Of a DNA stretch of 64,000 bases, positions 9,414-18,922 are shown piece after piece; the first letter of the stretch is position 1; every line of letters starts with the position of its first letter. Where the stretch lies: positions 1 through 64,000 of the forward strand of contig NZ_JAEEGC010000072.1 in NCBI RefSeq assembly GCF_019207025.1, read 5' to 3'. The position numbers and the translations under genes were made by a program. The notes beneath the pieces were generated by a model. The model had not been told where the DNA came from, did not search any database, and saw nothing but the letters and a program-made list of their open reading frames with translations. This DNA comes from Clostridium thailandense (GTDB taxonomy: Bacteria > Bacillota > Clostridia > Clostridiales > Clostridiaceae).

Positions 9414-9449
9414 ACAGCCAAACTATAATTTCAACTATAGTTTGGCTGT
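9414..9449 (-). terminator. Terminator of the M20 amidohydrolase gene
   Basis: A perfect 14-bp stem, ACAGCCAAACTATA with TATAGTTTGGCTGT, has an 8-base loop just after the stop codon of the gene at 9454. Confidence 0.8.
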
Positions 9450-9453
9450 TATA

Positions 9454-10638
9454 TTATTGTACCCTTATAAACTCTTCCTTTATTTGCTTTAAAAGCTTAT
9501 TATCAATAATTACATCATATCCAGTTAAAGCCATGGCTGCTGCTCCTTGTATTAGTGCTTCACGCCCATTTTCCGTAACGGTATTATATGCAAATTCTTT
9601 AGTATGTCCTGCAACATTAGGACATCCAATGCCAATGTAAGGATGTATAGCTGGTACTACTTTGCTTACATTTCCCATATCTGCCGATCCATACTCAGCC
9701 TTTGCAGGTAATATGTCCTTTACTCCTATATATCTTAGATTTTCAGCAAATGCTTCTGATAAGATACCATTAGTATTCATATTATCATAAGAAATTTCAT
9801 AGTTACTTATTTCAAGAGAAGCACCAGTCATAAGCTCTGCTCCTTTTGCGATGTTCTTAATCTTCTCTACTATTAGGTCCAGTTTTTTTCTAGTACTTGA
9901 TCTAACATAGAATTGAGCTATTGCTTTGTCCGGAACAATATTCGCAGCTACTCCACCTTCTTTTATTATTCCATGTATTCTTGTATCTGATGGTACATGT
10001 TGTCTCAATGCATTTATACCATTGAAAGTAAGTATTACCGCATCTAATGCATTAATCCCTTCCTCTGGAGATGAAGCTGCATGACTAGCTTTTCCGGTAA
10101 AATCGAACTGTATTGCATCCATAGCAAGAGATGATCCACTTTCATAAGTGCTCCCTTCTGGGTGTACCATCATAGCTACATCAATACCATCAAACTCTCC
10201 TTTATCTACTAAGTCTACCTTTGCTCCGTCTGTTTCTTCTGCTGGTGTACCCAATACAGTAATTTGTCCGCCTAGACAGTTAAGCACTTTACTTAAAGCT
10301 ACAGCCGCTCCAACTCCCATAGTTCCGATCATATTGTGTCCACAGCCATGTCCTATCTGAGGCAATGCATCATATTCACAAATAAAAGCTATATTAGGAC
10401 CCTCTTTGCCGCTTTTATAACTTGCCTTAAAAGCTGTAGGCTTATTTACAATTCCAATTTCAACTTTAAAACTATTGTTTCTTAAAAAATCAGTCAATTT
10501 TTCTACAGCTTTAAACTCCCGGTTTCCAAGTTCTGGGTTTTTATAGATATACTCACTTATATTCCAAAGTTCTTCTTTCATCTTTTCTAACTCTTTTAAG
10601 ATTGTTTCCTTCATCTTTACTTTTAGTAAGTAAGGCAT
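9454..10638 (-). CDS. M20 family amidohydrolase (AbgB/hippurate hydrolase-like)
   Basis: The 394-residue protein matches M20D metal-dependent amidohydrolases that cleave N-acyl or p-aminobenzoyl-glutamate-like amides. It shows GHGCGHNMIG at residues 96-105 (metal-ligand Cys and His), EYDALPQIG just before it, the PAEETDGAKVDLV segment with the catalytic glutamate pair, and GKASHAASSPEEGINALDA of the dimerisation domain. It is probably cytoplasmic. Two starts are possible: ATG 10638 with AGTAGG upstream, or the internal ATG at residue 9. It is a single-gene unit with its own terminator; no AbgA or AbgT partner is next to it. Confidence 0.88.
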   Translation of the reverse strand: MPYLLKVKMKETILKELEKMKEELWNISEYIYKNPELGNREFKAVEKLTDFLRNNSFKVEIGIVNKPTAFKASYKSGKEGPNIAFICEYDALPQIGHGCGHNMIGTMGVGAAVALSKVLNCLGGQITVLGTPAEETDGAKVDLVDKGEFDGIDVAMMVHPEGSTYESGSSLAMDAIQFDFTGKASHAASSPEEGINALDAVILTFNGINALRQHVPSDTRIHGIIKEGGVAANIVPDKAIAQFYVRSSTRKKLDLIVEKIKNIAKGAELMTGASLEISNYEISYDNMNTNGILSEAFAENLRYIGVKDILPAKAEYGSADMGNVSKVVPAIHPYIGIGCPNVAGHTKEFAYNTVTENGREALIQGAAAMALTGYDVIIDNKLLKQIKEEFIRVQ

Positions 10639-10787
10639 TATTGTTACCTACTAAAATACTCACTTCCTTTCTATGTAATGTATGTATAGCACCTAAATGA
10701 TTTATAATGTTAATGTTAATATTATTACTTTCTTTTGGCTGTAACTATATTCTACCATATGCAAGCAATTTTCTATACTCTAAAAAT

Positions 10788-10813
10788 ACCTGGCATACCT
10801 TAGGTAAACCAGG
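10788..10813 (-). terminator. Possible terminator of the chemoreceptor gene
   Basis: CCTGG/CCAGG plus inner TACC/GGTA pairing around a TTA loop, followed on the minus strand by TATTTTTAGAG. The stem is interrupted, so confidence is moderate. Confidence 0.5.
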
Positions 10814-10819
10814 CTATTA

Positions 10820-12592
10820 TTAGATTTTAAAAGTGTTGATATTTTTCATAGCATCCTTTGTAAGTTTAGCAAGAGTATTTGAAGATTCTGCTACTTCTAA
10901 TGAAAAGGCATTCAACTCCTGAGAAGTTGCAGAAATTTCTTCTGCTGAAGAAGAAAATTCCTGTGATATTGACGTCGTATTTTCCACATGTGTTATAATT
11001 CCATTTTTTATTTCATTTATGCTAGATGATTGTGAGTAAACTGCATTTACCTTTGGCATTATTCCTCCTATAGAATCAATGATATTTTGAAAAGAACTTA
11101 TAGAATTTTCTATAGAAGTAACCTGTTTATCAAGCTCTTTATTAACTTTACTTGAGGTATATGTCACATCACTCGTTTCTTTGGATATATCAAATATTAA
11201 CTTATTTATGTTAATTGATGATACCTTAGATTGTTCTGATAAATTACGTATTTCTTCTGCAACTACTGAAAAACCTCTTCCAGCCTCACCAGCTCTAGCT
11301 GCTTCAATAGATGCATTTAAAGCTAGTAAATTTGTCTGTTCAGCTATGCTTTTTATCACATCAGTAATTTCGTCTATCTTTCCTACATTACTATTTAAAG
11401 ATACTATTTTGCTGCTTACATCATTAAATGTATTTTTTATATTTTCTATTGAATCTACTAGTATTTTCAAAAACTCATTGCTGTTCTCAGCCATTTGATT
11501 TATAAATATTGTGTTTCCTTCTACATCTTTAATTGAAGCGGTTATGCTCTCAATTTGATTTCCAAAGTTACCTAGAGAAGAGGTTATATTCATTAAATCT
11601 TCTGATTGTTGCGCTGCACTCACAGAAACACTATTAACTGCTTCAGCTACTTCCTCTGAGGAATGTAACATTTTATTTGATACATTTGATAATGCATGGG
11701 ATTGCTCATCAATTGTAGATGAATTGGATTGAATAACCGTAATAACTTCTCTAATTTCATTTACAGTCTTAGCTAAATGCTTTTTCATAACTCCAAATTC
11801 ATTTTTTTGATCTACATCAATTTGTATGGTTAGGTCTTTATTTGCAACGCAATCTAAATTCTTACTCATGTCCTTAATTGACCTTCTTATTATAGTTATT
11901 ACAAAAGAAGATATAATAACCATGAGTACTAAAAAACCTAAAAGCAGCAATATAAAAAATAATAAAATATTCTTATAAAGCTTCTCATTATTTTTATTTA
12001 TATCAGAAGCAGACATTTTATCTTTATCTGCTAAGATGGTTAAGTTTGTATATAAGCTAGTACCATCTGCTTCAAAATCATTGAATGCATTTCTATCTAC
12101 TTGTTCACCTTTCTTTAAAGCTTCTGATATATCTTTCCACTTTTTCATATAAGTTTCGTATTGTATGCTAATGCTATTGATTCTTGCCTTTTGATCATCA
12201 GTTAACTTTTGTGTTTTATAGGTTGAAAAAAGCATTTGTATATCTTCATCTGTTTTCTTTATTTCTGCATCATTTAGTGAGTTATTCTTTATAGTTGACA
12301 ATGTAGCATAAAGCCTTATGGTCAACAGTCCTTCTTTGATAGAATTCAATTGGGTTATTGGCAGCAATTTATTTTCATATACATAAATAGAATCAAGATT
12401 TATTTTTTTCATTCCATAGCTTCCCAAAAAACCTATAGACATGATTGATATTAATGATAAACCTACAATAATTACTATACTATTTACTATCTTTACATCT
12501 CTAAACCAATTTCTTTTTCTACTTTCTTTTTCTTTAATTTTCTTTAACTTGGATATATTCTTTGTCCCCTTTAGTTTTTCGAATAAATTCAT
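10820..12592 (-). CDS. Methyl-accepting chemotaxis protein, 4HB sensor type
   Basis: From ATG 12592 the product is 590 residues: cytoplasmic lead, first membrane helix about residues 35-55, extracellular four-helix-bundle region to about 205, second membrane helix about 207-232, HAMP linker, then the signalling coiled coil. The hairpin tip reads [32 protein letters not shown] in overlapping motifs, the CheA/CheW contact site. An upstream in-frame start would place the GGAGGGGG Shine-Dalgarno (12601-12608) inside the gene, so 12592 is preferred. The receptor signals to CheA; the ligand is unknown. No che genes lie nearby. A perfect 46-bp palindrome lies 72 bp upstream. Confidence 0.92.
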   Translation of the reverse strand: MNLFEKLKGTKNISKLKKIKEKESRKRNWFRDVKIVNSIVIIVGLSLISIMSIGFLGSYGMKKINLDSIYVYENKLLPITQLNSIKEGLLTIRLYATLSTIKNNSLNDAEIKKTDEDIQMLFSTYKTQKLTDDQKARINSISIQYETYMKKWKDISEALKKGEQVDRNAFNDFEADGTSLYTNLTILADKDKMSASDINKNNEKLYKNILLFFILLLLGFLVLMVIISSFVITIIRRSIKDMSKNLDCVANKDLTIQIDVDQKNEFGVMKKHLAKTVNEIREVITVIQSNSSTIDEQSHALSNVSNKMLHSSEEVAEAVNSVSVSAAQQSEDLMNITSSLGNFGNQIESITASIKDVEGNTIFINQMAENSNEFLKILVDSIENIKNTFNDVSSKIVSLNSNVGKIDEITDVIKSIAEQTNLLALNASIEAARAGEAGRGFSVVAEEIRNLSEQSKVSSININKLIFDISKETSDVTYTSSKVNKELDKQVTSIENSISSFQNIIDSIGGIMPKVNAVYSQSSSINEIKNGIITHVENTTSISQEFSSSAEEISATSQELNAFSLEVAESSNTLAKLTKDAMKNINTFKI

Positions 12593-12663
12593 AACTCTTC
12601 CCCCCTCCGTTATTACATTTTGCAATTATTATTTTACATTATATCATTATATGCGAAAATAAT

Positions 12664-12709
12664 ATATGAATTCGTTAAAAAAATATATATTTTTTTAACG
12701 AATTCATAT
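12664..12709. repeat. Perfect 46-bp palindrome upstream of the chemoreceptor gene
   Basis: The sequence reads identically on both strands with no spacer: 23-bp arms ATATGAATTCGTTAAAAAAA then TAT, centred between 12686 and 12687. It lies between the stop of the DUF4153 gene and the start of the chemoreceptor gene. It could terminate transcription in both directions or serve as an operator. Confidence 0.8.
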
Positions 12710-12828
12710 TGGGTGAAATTAACAAAAATTGCACTTGCAAAATATTATAACATTAAATAGCCGTATTAACTTTACTTAATTAATACAGCTAAACTAGATA
12801 GAGAGATTATTTATAATTTTAAACTTCT

Positions 12829-14559
12829 CTATTTTTTTATTTTAACAAGCATATAAAAGTCAAATCCTTTAGCATTAGTACCTTCACTTCTATTGCCAAA
12901 AATATTTGAAAATATAAATTTAACCTTAACTTTTTCATTCTCTTCAATTAAAGTCATTTCTTCAGAAGACAGTGAATTTCCTTTTGAAGATACACCATAT
13001 TTATCTATAAGGTTTTGAACAAAAGAATTTAAATTTTTAGTGTAAATTTCATTTCCCTTGTAAATTATCTTTATAATAGATGTATCATAATTATATGAGG
13101 CAATTAAATAAGAACTTGACATATTCGAATCATTGCTAAGATTTTTCACATCAAAAAAATAATCATATCCTGTTATATCGATATATTTTTTTGAATCATT
13201 TCTTACAAAGTTAAATTGCTCCATTGGTGATCCATAATTTTCAAGCATAAAAGGAAATCCAAACACACTGCTCATGTCATCTAACTTAAATCCTTTAGGA
13301 ATGTGCTTAACATCATTAAGACTATGATTTTTTTCAAAATAGTCAAGTATATTGCTAATTTCATACTTATCGTTTTGAGAAACATTAGGTTTACTTTGTA
13401 TTTTATCATCTTTAATCATTTCATTTTTTATGAGAATTTTTTCAAATCTACTATTCTGACTCATTTTTGAAATTTCATAGCTGCTCTGTGGTCCAAATAC
13501 AGAAATCAGAATAACTATAGAGAGTGTAGTAGGAATTATTATATTTTCAGGCCTTTTAGTAAATGATAAATAAATCATTATAAAAAATAACCATATACCT
13601 AATATAGCGACAAAATATCTTCTTTCTGTAACTCCATAAGCATTTATTCTTATTCCTATAGAAATAAACATCATTATTATAGGAGGAAGGATAATCTTTG
13701 GTGAAAGTTTCAAAAAAATACTTGACCATGAATTTTCACTCTTAATAGGAGTAATAAAAAACAATACTATTGTAACTATAATTGAATACCATAAAACCAG
13801 ATGTGAAACTATACCAACTGGCCATTGGGCTGTTACTGCTATTTTCCCAAAATAAATATATAGTATTATTGTATACGTTGTCAAAAGGGGCATTATAATA
13901 TATAAAATCAATATTCTTAAAAGTTTAGGATAAGATTTTGTAATTATCTTCTCATTGTTATCTGGTATTTGCGAAAGAAAATATAATAAGAAAAATATAA
14001 ATATTACAAAAAGCCAGGTATAATAATATATTTTTCCTAGAATTCTTATTCCAAGTAACTTATCAATTGTAAATAAAATTGCAGATAACCCAGAGTATAA
14101 TACAATAGAATAGATCATAGTCACAAAAAAGCTTGTAAATACAACTATTATATACATTTCAAATTGCTCTCTTTTTAAGAGGTAAGGTATAAAAAGAAAT
14201 GCTAAGTATAATGAAGCACTTACAGCAATATATCTTGTAATGGGCAGCATATCCATGGTTTTCAAAAATAAAAAGTAATAAACAATCAAAAGCAAAATAC
14301 CACTTAGATAATAAATTATGGTTTTATAAATATTTCTTTCATCTATTTTTTCAAGACAAAGCTTTATGCAAAGTGAAACCGGAATACCTAAGGCAAATAT
14401 CATAGCTACTCTTTTTAATAGATTATCTTTAGATACTGTTTCAGATATTAGTATAAGTACTAAAGCGGTAGAAGCTGAGAAAGCTATAGTCAAAGGAAAT
14501 CTTTTAATACTTAAATAAAATCCACTTAAGATTTTTTTCATGTACAGTGCAATTTTCAT
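12829..14559 (-). CDS. DUF4153 integral membrane protein
   Basis: This 576-residue protein has about eleven or twelve hydrophobic segments over residues 15-365, then a soluble C-terminal domain of about 190 residues. GVTERRYFVAILGIWL near residue 312 is the conserved signature I associate with DUF4153. The soluble part contains DITGYDYFFDVKNLS, a pattern seen in these proteins after the membrane domain. Function is unknown. The start is ATG 14559 with GAGGTG four bases before it. No neighbours share its strand closely enough to suggest an operon. Confidence 0.8.
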   Translation of the reverse strand: MKIALYMKKILSGFYLSIKRFPLTIAFSASTALVLILISETVSKDNLLKRVAMIFALGIPVSLCIKLCLEKIDERNIYKTIIYYLSGILLLIVYYFLFLKTMDMLPITRYIAVSASLYLAFLFIPYLLKREQFEMYIIVVFTSFFVTMIYSIVLYSGLSAILFTIDKLLGIRILGKIYYYTWLFVIFIFFLLYFLSQIPDNNEKIITKSYPKLLRILILYIIMPLLTTYTIILYIYFGKIAVTAQWPVGIVSHLVLWYSIIVTIVLFFITPIKSENSWSSIFLKLSPKIILPPIIMMFISIGIRINAYGVTERRYFVAILGIWLFFIMIYLSFTKRPENIIIPTTLSIVILISVFGPQSSYEISKMSQNSRFEKILIKNEMIKDDKIQSKPNVSQNDKYEISNILDYFEKNHSLNDVKHIPKGFKLDDMSSVFGFPFMLENYGSPMEQFNFVRNDSKKYIDITGYDYFFDVKNLSNDSNMSSSYLIASYNYDTSIIKIIYKGNEIYTKNLNSFVQNLIDKYGVSSKGNSLSSEEMTLIEENEKVKVKFIFSNIFGNRSEGTNAKGFDFYMLVKIKK

Positions 14560-14769
14560 AAAATCACCTCATAGATTTATTATTAAATGTAAATATTTCC
14601 ATATATTTATTGTAGTATATCCTGTTTTTTATAAAAATAATAAGTTCCTCTTTCGCCTAAAAGTGCTCTCAAATTCCAAATAATTGATTTTTTAAAAATT
14701 TATAATAACTTAACAGAAATGAATGCAAAATATCTCGAAAAACATTTTTATAACGAAAAAACTTCTAAA
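14560..14769. other. Intergenic region between serS and the DUF4153 gene
   Basis: AT-rich DNA with no open frame preceded by a ribosome binding site. It probably carries the promoter of the DUF4153 gene. Confidence 0.4.
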
Positions 14770-14812
14770 AATAAAAAAATAGATAAACTTGTGTTTATAC
14801 AAAATTTATCTA
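14770..14812 (-). terminator. Terminator of serS
   Basis: TAGATAAA pairs with TTTATCTA (14780-14812), with a further TTGT/ACAA helix inside. On the minus strand it is followed by TTTTTTTATTTTT. Confidence 0.7.
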
Positions 14813-14879
14813 CTTTTTATTAAACTCCCATCAGATTCATACAGAATTCTGAAAATCTAATATAGCTTTTCAAAAGAAT

Positions 14880-16166
14880 CTATTTATTTGTTTTAATTAC
14901 TGTCATACCGCCCATATATGGTTGTAATACAGTTGGAATATTTATAGAACCATCTGCATTTAAGTTGTTCTCTAAGAAAGCGATTAACATTCTTGGAGGG
15001 GCAACAACTGTATTATTTAATGTATGTGCAAAATATTTACCATCTTTACCATCAACACGAATTTTTAATCTACGTGCTTGAGCATCACCTAAATTTGAAC
15101 AACTTCCTACTTCAAAGTATTTTTTCTGTCTAGGAGACCAAGCTTCTACGTCTACTGATTTTACTTTTAAATCTGCTAAGTCACCTGAACAGCACTCCAA
15201 AGTTCTTACTGGTATATCTAAAGAACGGAATAAATCTACTGTATTTTGCCATAGCTTTTCATACCACATCATACTGTCTTCTGGCTCACATACAACAATC
15301 ATTTCTTGTTTTTCAAATTGGTGAATTCTGTATACTCCTCTTTCCTCTATACCATGAGCTCCTTTTTCTTTTCTAAAACAAGGAGAGTAACTAGTAAGTG
15401 TGTGTGGTAAAGATTCTTTTGGTAGTATTGTATCAATAAACTTACCAATCATAGAATGTTCACTAGTTCCGATTAAGTATAAATCTTCACCTTCTATTTT
15501 ATACATCATAGCATCCATTTCAGCAAAGCTCATAACACCAGTTACAACTTCGCTACGAATCATAAAAGGTGGAATACAATATGTAAAACCGCGGTTTATC
15601 ATAAAATCTCTAGCGTAAGAAATTACTGCTGAATGAAGTCTAGCAATATCTCCCATTAGGTAGTAGAAACCGTTTCCAGCAACCTTTCTAGCACTATCTA
15701 AATCAATACCATTAAATCTTTCCATAATATCAGTATGATATGGAACTTCAAAATCAGGTACAACTGGTTCTCCAAAACGTTCAACTTCCACATTTTCACT
15801 ATCATCTTTACCAATTGGAACACTTGGATCAATTATATTTGGAATAGTCATCATAATCTTTTTTATTCTTTTTTCAAGTTCATCTTCTTTTGCTTCCAAT
15901 TGAGCTAAACGTTCTGAATCTGCAGTAACTTGTTTCTTCATTTCTTCTGCTTCTTCTTTTTTACCTTGACCCATTAATGCGCCAATTTGTTTTGAAACCT
16001 TGTTTCTTCCAGCTCTTAAAGCATCTGCTTCCTGTTTTGCATTTCTAAGGTCAGCATCTAAAGCGATTACCTCATCTACTAAACCAAGTTTATCATCCTG
16101 AAACTTCTTCTTAATATTCTCCTTAACTATTTCTGGATTCTCTCTTACAAATTTTAAATCTAACAT
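14880..16166 (-). CDS. serS: Seryl-tRNA synthetase, divergent type
   Basis: From ATG 16166 the protein is 428 residues, full length for SerRS. It has the N-terminal coiled-coil arm (about residues 30-100) that binds the long variable arm of tRNA-Ser, and a class II core with motif 2 (CFRKEKGAHGIEERG then VYRIHQFEKQE) and motif 3 (APPRMLIAFLENN). Longer starts run into the T-box and must be rejected; AGGAGG at 16175-16180 fixes the start. Motif 2 and the ends of motif 3 differ from the usual bacterial FRxEAGSAGRDTRG and GSGLAVGRT forms, so this may be a second SerRS with different inhibitor sensitivity. It is controlled by the upstream serine T-box. Confidence 0.93.
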   Translation of the reverse strand: MLDLKFVRENPEIVKENIKKKFQDDKLGLVDEVIALDADLRNAKQEADALRAGRNKVSKQIGALMGQGKKEEAEEMKKQVTADSERLAQLEAKEDELEKRIKKIMMTIPNIIDPSVPIGKDDSENVEVERFGEPVVPDFEVPYHTDIMERFNGIDLDSARKVAGNGFYYLMGDIARLHSAVISYARDFMINRGFTYCIPPFMIRSEVVTGVMSFAEMDAMMYKIEGEDLYLIGTSEHSMIGKFIDTILPKESLPHTLTSYSPCFRKEKGAHGIEERGVYRIHQFEKQEMIVVCEPEDSMMWYEKLWQNTVDLFRSLDIPVRTLECCSGDLADLKVKSVDVEAWSPRQKKYFEVGSCSNLGDAQARRLKIRVDGKDGKYFAHTLNNTVVAPPRMLIAFLENNLNADGSINIPTVLQPYMGGMTVIKTNK

Positions 16167-16223
16167 ATTTTTTCCTCCTAACAAGTTGTAAATAATATTT
16201 GTGTCTTTAAAGCTATTAAGATT

Positions 16224-16260
16224 AAAAAAACTCCCATCCCATATATAAATGGGACGGAAG
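16224..16260 (-). terminator. Regulated terminator of the serS T-box
   Basis: CTTCCGTCCCAT pairs with ATGGGATGGGAG around a short AT loop and is followed by TTTTTTTAATC. It overlaps the antiterminator partner of the T-box sequence, as expected for transcription attenuation. Confidence 0.88.
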
Positions 16261-16443
16261 TAATCCGCGTTGCCACCCAAATTGCCGTTCCCTAATAAGA
16301 ACCAGCCACTCAACAGTAGTAATATAAAGGATACTAACCTTTCGATTTATCACCGATAGCTCCAAAAGTGGAAAGATTTAACCTTTCACCGATTCACACC
16401 ACCCATCGGCTCTCTGAAGAAATTCATAAATCGTAGCTTTTAT
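16224..16443 (-). ncRNA. T-box riboswitch leader of serS
   Basis: Reading the minus strand, the leader shows stem I with AGAGAGCCGATGG and GGTGTGAATCGG (the GA-rich and distal-loop region), then the T-box core AATTTGGGTGGCAACGCGG (16261-16283 on the plus strand), then a terminator hairpin. T-boxes bind uncharged tRNA: the UGGN bulge pairs with the acceptor end and prevents terminator formation. A likely specifier is UCC (complement of 16370-16372) in UUUCCACUUUUG on the 3' side of stem I, which is a serine codon and agrees with the serS gene downstream. Confidence 0.93.
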
Positions 16444-16810
16444 CAACACTAATTTTTTATATTCTATATTATATGTCAATTATACATAATTTTATACCAA
16501 TTTACAAGTAAATATTTAGCTTATATTTTTTTGCCAACTATAAAATCTTAAAATTGTCAAATGCCCATATTTTAGTTCCATTGCTTGCAAATCATTACAT
16601 AACAGTTTCAAGGAATATGTTTGCTTCCAATCTCCTTTAATTCACTAAAAACTTCTTTTAAGATTTATATCTAACTCCAACATAAAATTCCCCTACCTTC
16701 CTTACACTATACTGAATGGTAACTCAAGCCATTCATTTTCCCAATAACAAAATAATAACACTTAAAGTGCACTTTAAGTCAAAGGTCTCCATCTATCCAA
16801 TTTCTACTTT
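16444..16810. other. Intergenic region with serS promoter and a 20-bp palindrome
   Basis: No gene is seen. The serS promoter must lie just upstream of 16443. ACTTAAAGTG/CACTTTAAGT at 16760-16779 is a perfect 20-bp palindrome 31 bp past the stop of the DUF2087 gene; a clear T-run is lacking. Confidence 0.5.
16760..16779. repeat. Perfect 20-bp palindrome
   Basis: ACTTAAAGTGCACTTTAAGT is fully self-complementary. It might be a short terminator hairpin for the gene at 16811 or a dimeric-regulator site. Confidence 0.5.
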
Positions 16811-17581
16811 TTACTCCTTTACCCAATATCTATTACAATCATTCGTTCTTTCAATAAACCCATATTCTATCAAAGCTCTTCTTATACTTGCATAATCCTG
16901 ATATATTCTTTTTAAAATTCTGTTAATTTCTTTTTCTGAATAAGTCTTTCCTTTAGAAAAATTATTGCATATCTCTTCTAATACAATAATTTTTTTCTTT
17001 TCTTTAGAAGGATAAATTTTTAATGCACCAGTATCATCCATATATGTTTTTATAGTATCTTCTTTTTCCTTATCTGTAATATTATATCTATCATCTAAAT
17101 TAGTTGCTGTTTTATGAGGGTCACATATAACCTCTTCTTCTAGCTTATTAATCTTTTTCTTTGTACTATTTGTTAACAAATCCATTATAACTAAAAATAA
17201 TTTAGACTGTTTCTCCTTTTCTCTTAGCTTATATCGATGATTTCTTATAGTTGATTGAGCAACTCCAAGCTTTTGTGCAACTTCTTTATCTGATAATCCT
17301 TGTGATATCAGAGCTATCAGTTCTCTTTGCACATCTGATACTCCTATAAAAGCTGAGTTCATCCCCAATAAGTACTCAAGCATAGATCCGTGGCTTTCTC
17401 CTATGTGAATCTCTGCTGCTTTTTTAGCATCGTATAATTCTGATTGTATTTCATATATACGCCCTTTTTCAAATACTTCTTCACAAATTATACACTTATA
17501 CTCCTCTTCCCTTTCTGTAAATCCCTTTTTTACTTCATCCATCGTTGCATTCCAGAATGATTCATTTGATTTTGTATCCAT
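16811..17581 (-). CDS. HTH regulator with DUF2087 domain
   Basis: The 256-residue protein has three parts. Residues 28-33 hold a CIIC pair and a possible zinc site with His61 and His66. Residues about 80-125 form a LuxR/GerE-like or Trp-repressor-like HTH (LISQGLSDKEVAQKLGVAQS, then TIRNHRYKLREK). The C-terminal 65 residues (KEKKKIIVLEEICNNF to YWVKE) match DUF2087, a winged-helix-like domain common at the end of such regulators. A DNA-binding role is well supported; targets are unknown. The nearest gene, at 17830, is divergent, so it may be a target. Confidence 0.85.
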   Translation of the reverse strand: MDTKSNESFWNATMDEVKKGFTEREEEYKCIICEEVFEKGRIYEIQSELYDAKKAAEIHIGESHGSMLEYLLGMNSAFIGVSDVQRELIALISQGLSDKEVAQKLGVAQSTIRNHRYKLREKEKQSKLFLVIMDLLTNSTKKKINKLEEEVICDPHKTATNLDDRYNITDKEKEDTIKTYMDDTGALKIYPSKEKKKIIVLEEICNNFSKGKTYSEKEINRILKRIYQDYASIRRALIEYGFIERTNDCNRYWVKE

Positions 17582-17829
17582 AAAATCAACTTCCTTTCAA
17601 TTGTTAATATAATTACCCTACTATTATATCATAATATACATAAAATTAATTTTTGTCTATATATAAATAAACATTTTTGTTTTATGTTTATAAATTTGAC
17701 ATTTTACAATCTATCTACTTATATTTTATCTTGCATTTTCAAACTTACTTTAAGTTTTTCATATTTATTGAAACTAAATAAGCTATAAGATATAATAAAT
17801 ATATAATTTACCAAGTGCGGAGGTAAAAG

Positions 17830-18183
17830 ATGCTCTTTGATATAATATTTTACATCGTACCGATCTTTATCTTTATTATTTCTATAACCATTATTATTAA
17901 AGGAATTAGTCAGTGGAAATATAATAACAGTCAACCAACTTTAATGGTCTCAGCAAAATTAATCTCTAAACGCGCCAATGTTTCAACAACAATGCACAAT
18001 CACCCCGATGGAGTTGGAACACATTTTGATTCTTCAACAAGCTATTATTTAACCTTTGAAGTTGAAGGCGGCAGCCGATTGGAATTTCATGTAGGCGGCC
18101 ATGAATTCGGGTTGTTAGTTGAAGGAGATACTGGAAAACTAAAATTTCAGGGTACAAGATATCTTGGTTTTGACCGTCAATAG
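17830..18183 (+). CDS. DUF2500 membrane-anchored protein
   Basis: This 117-residue protein has one N-terminal membrane helix (residues about 5-27) and a soluble domain with the DUF2500 pattern: LMVSAKLISKR, a HNHPDG-type histidine loop, then SYYLTFEVEGGSRLEFHV and GDTGKLKFQGTRYLGF. Function is unknown in the family. The start ATG 17830 follows GGAGG, and a terminator follows the stop, so it is a single gene. It is divergent from the DUF2087 regulator. Confidence 0.82.
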   Translation: MLFDIIFYIVPIFIFIISITIIIKGISQWKYNNSQPTLMVSAKLISKRANVSTTMHNHPDGVGTHFDSSTSYYLTFEVEGGSRLEFHVGGHEFGLLVEGDTGKLKFQGTRYLGFDRQ

Positions 18184-18193
18184 AAACTCAATA

Positions 18194-18236
18194 AAAAAAT
18201 GCGTCTCAAGTTATATATTTGATGACGCATTTTTTA
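18194..18236 (+). terminator. Terminator of the DUF2500 gene
   Basis: AAAAAATGCGTC pairs with GACGCATTTTTT, with an additional TCAA/TTGA helix in the loop, 11 bases after the stop codon. Confidence 0.85.
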
Positions 18237-18538
18237 GTTCATAAACATAGGATGGCTGTCACAGAGTGCGCGGGAATAAAAAACGGGTAGTCATCGGATA
18301 AAATGTTGTAGTTTGCTATGATTATATACAAAATGATAGCATCATCTTACAAAAGGACTTACTTTATTGTAATTGTCCTTTTTATTTTTAAATTTTTACT
18401 CAATACATATTTAAATAAATTAATATAATAATAAATTATTTTTAATTTATTATATTTAATTTTTAATTTTTTTAATTTTAATATTGAATTATTGAATTAT
18501 TAGTAGTATATTATAAATATACAAAGGAGAGTGATAGT
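18237..18538. other. Intergenic region with an unassigned second terminator
   Basis: The first part (18250-18300) is less AT-rich than its surroundings and contains GGCTGTCACAGAGTGCGCGG. A terminator lies at 18351-18390. From 18400 on the DNA is almost pure A/T and leads into the DUF2089 operon promoter. Confidence 0.45.
18351..18390 (+). terminator. Terminator-like hairpin without an obvious upstream gene
   Basis: AAAAGGAC pairs with GTCCTTTT around a 16-base loop and is followed by TTATTTTTAAATTTTT. No coding gene lies between it and the terminator at 18194-18236, so it may end a small RNA or be a remnant. Confidence 0.6.
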
Positions 18539-18901
18539 TTGGCATACAAAGTTGTTAGTAAATGCCCAGTTTGTTCCTCCAAACTTTTCATTTCAAAATT
18601 AAAATGTTCTAAATGTAGTACTGTAATTGAAAATGATTTTGAAATGTCAAAGTTTGAGTATCTCTCAGGGGATCAATTAAGATTTGTAGAAGTCTTTTTA
18701 AAAAACAGAGGAAACATAAAAGATGTTGAAAAAGAACTTGGCATATCGTACCCTACAGTTCGTGCAAAATTAGATGAGGTTATAGGTGCTCTTGGATATA
18801 AAATATCAAAGGAACCGTCAATAGACAAAAAGAAAATAGTTGATATGTTAGATAATGGAGAAATAACCCCAGACCAAGCCATTAAGATGTTAAATGAATA
18901 A
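18539..18901 (+). CDS. DUF2089 family protein (zinc ribbon plus HTH)
   Basis: The 120-residue protein starts with TTG at 18539 behind AAGGAG. Residues 9-29 carry two CxxC pairs (CPVCSSKL and CSKCSTV), a zinc ribbon. Residues about 45-90 (LSGDQLRFVEVFLKNRGNIK, then ELGISYPTVRAKLDEVI) form the HTH typical of DUF2089. The tail (MLDNGEITPDQAIKMLNE) resembles SHOCT-type C-terminal modules. It is the first gene of a three-gene operon with the SHOCT-like protein, an arrangement seen in Firmicutes. It is probably the operon's regulator. Confidence 0.88.
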   Translation: MAYKVVSKCPVCSSKLFISKLKCSKCSTVIENDFEMSKFEYLSGDQLRFVEVFLKNRGNIKDVEKELGISYPTVRAKLDEVIGALGYKISKEPSIDKKKIVDMLDNGEITPDQAIKMLNE

Positions 18902-18922
18902 TTTATTAAAGGAGAGTTTAAA

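Noticed and set aside
16167-16313. Longer N-terminus for SerRS
   Set aside because: That frame would translate the T-box core and terminator hairpin; AGGAGG and the family's usual first residues place the start at 16166.
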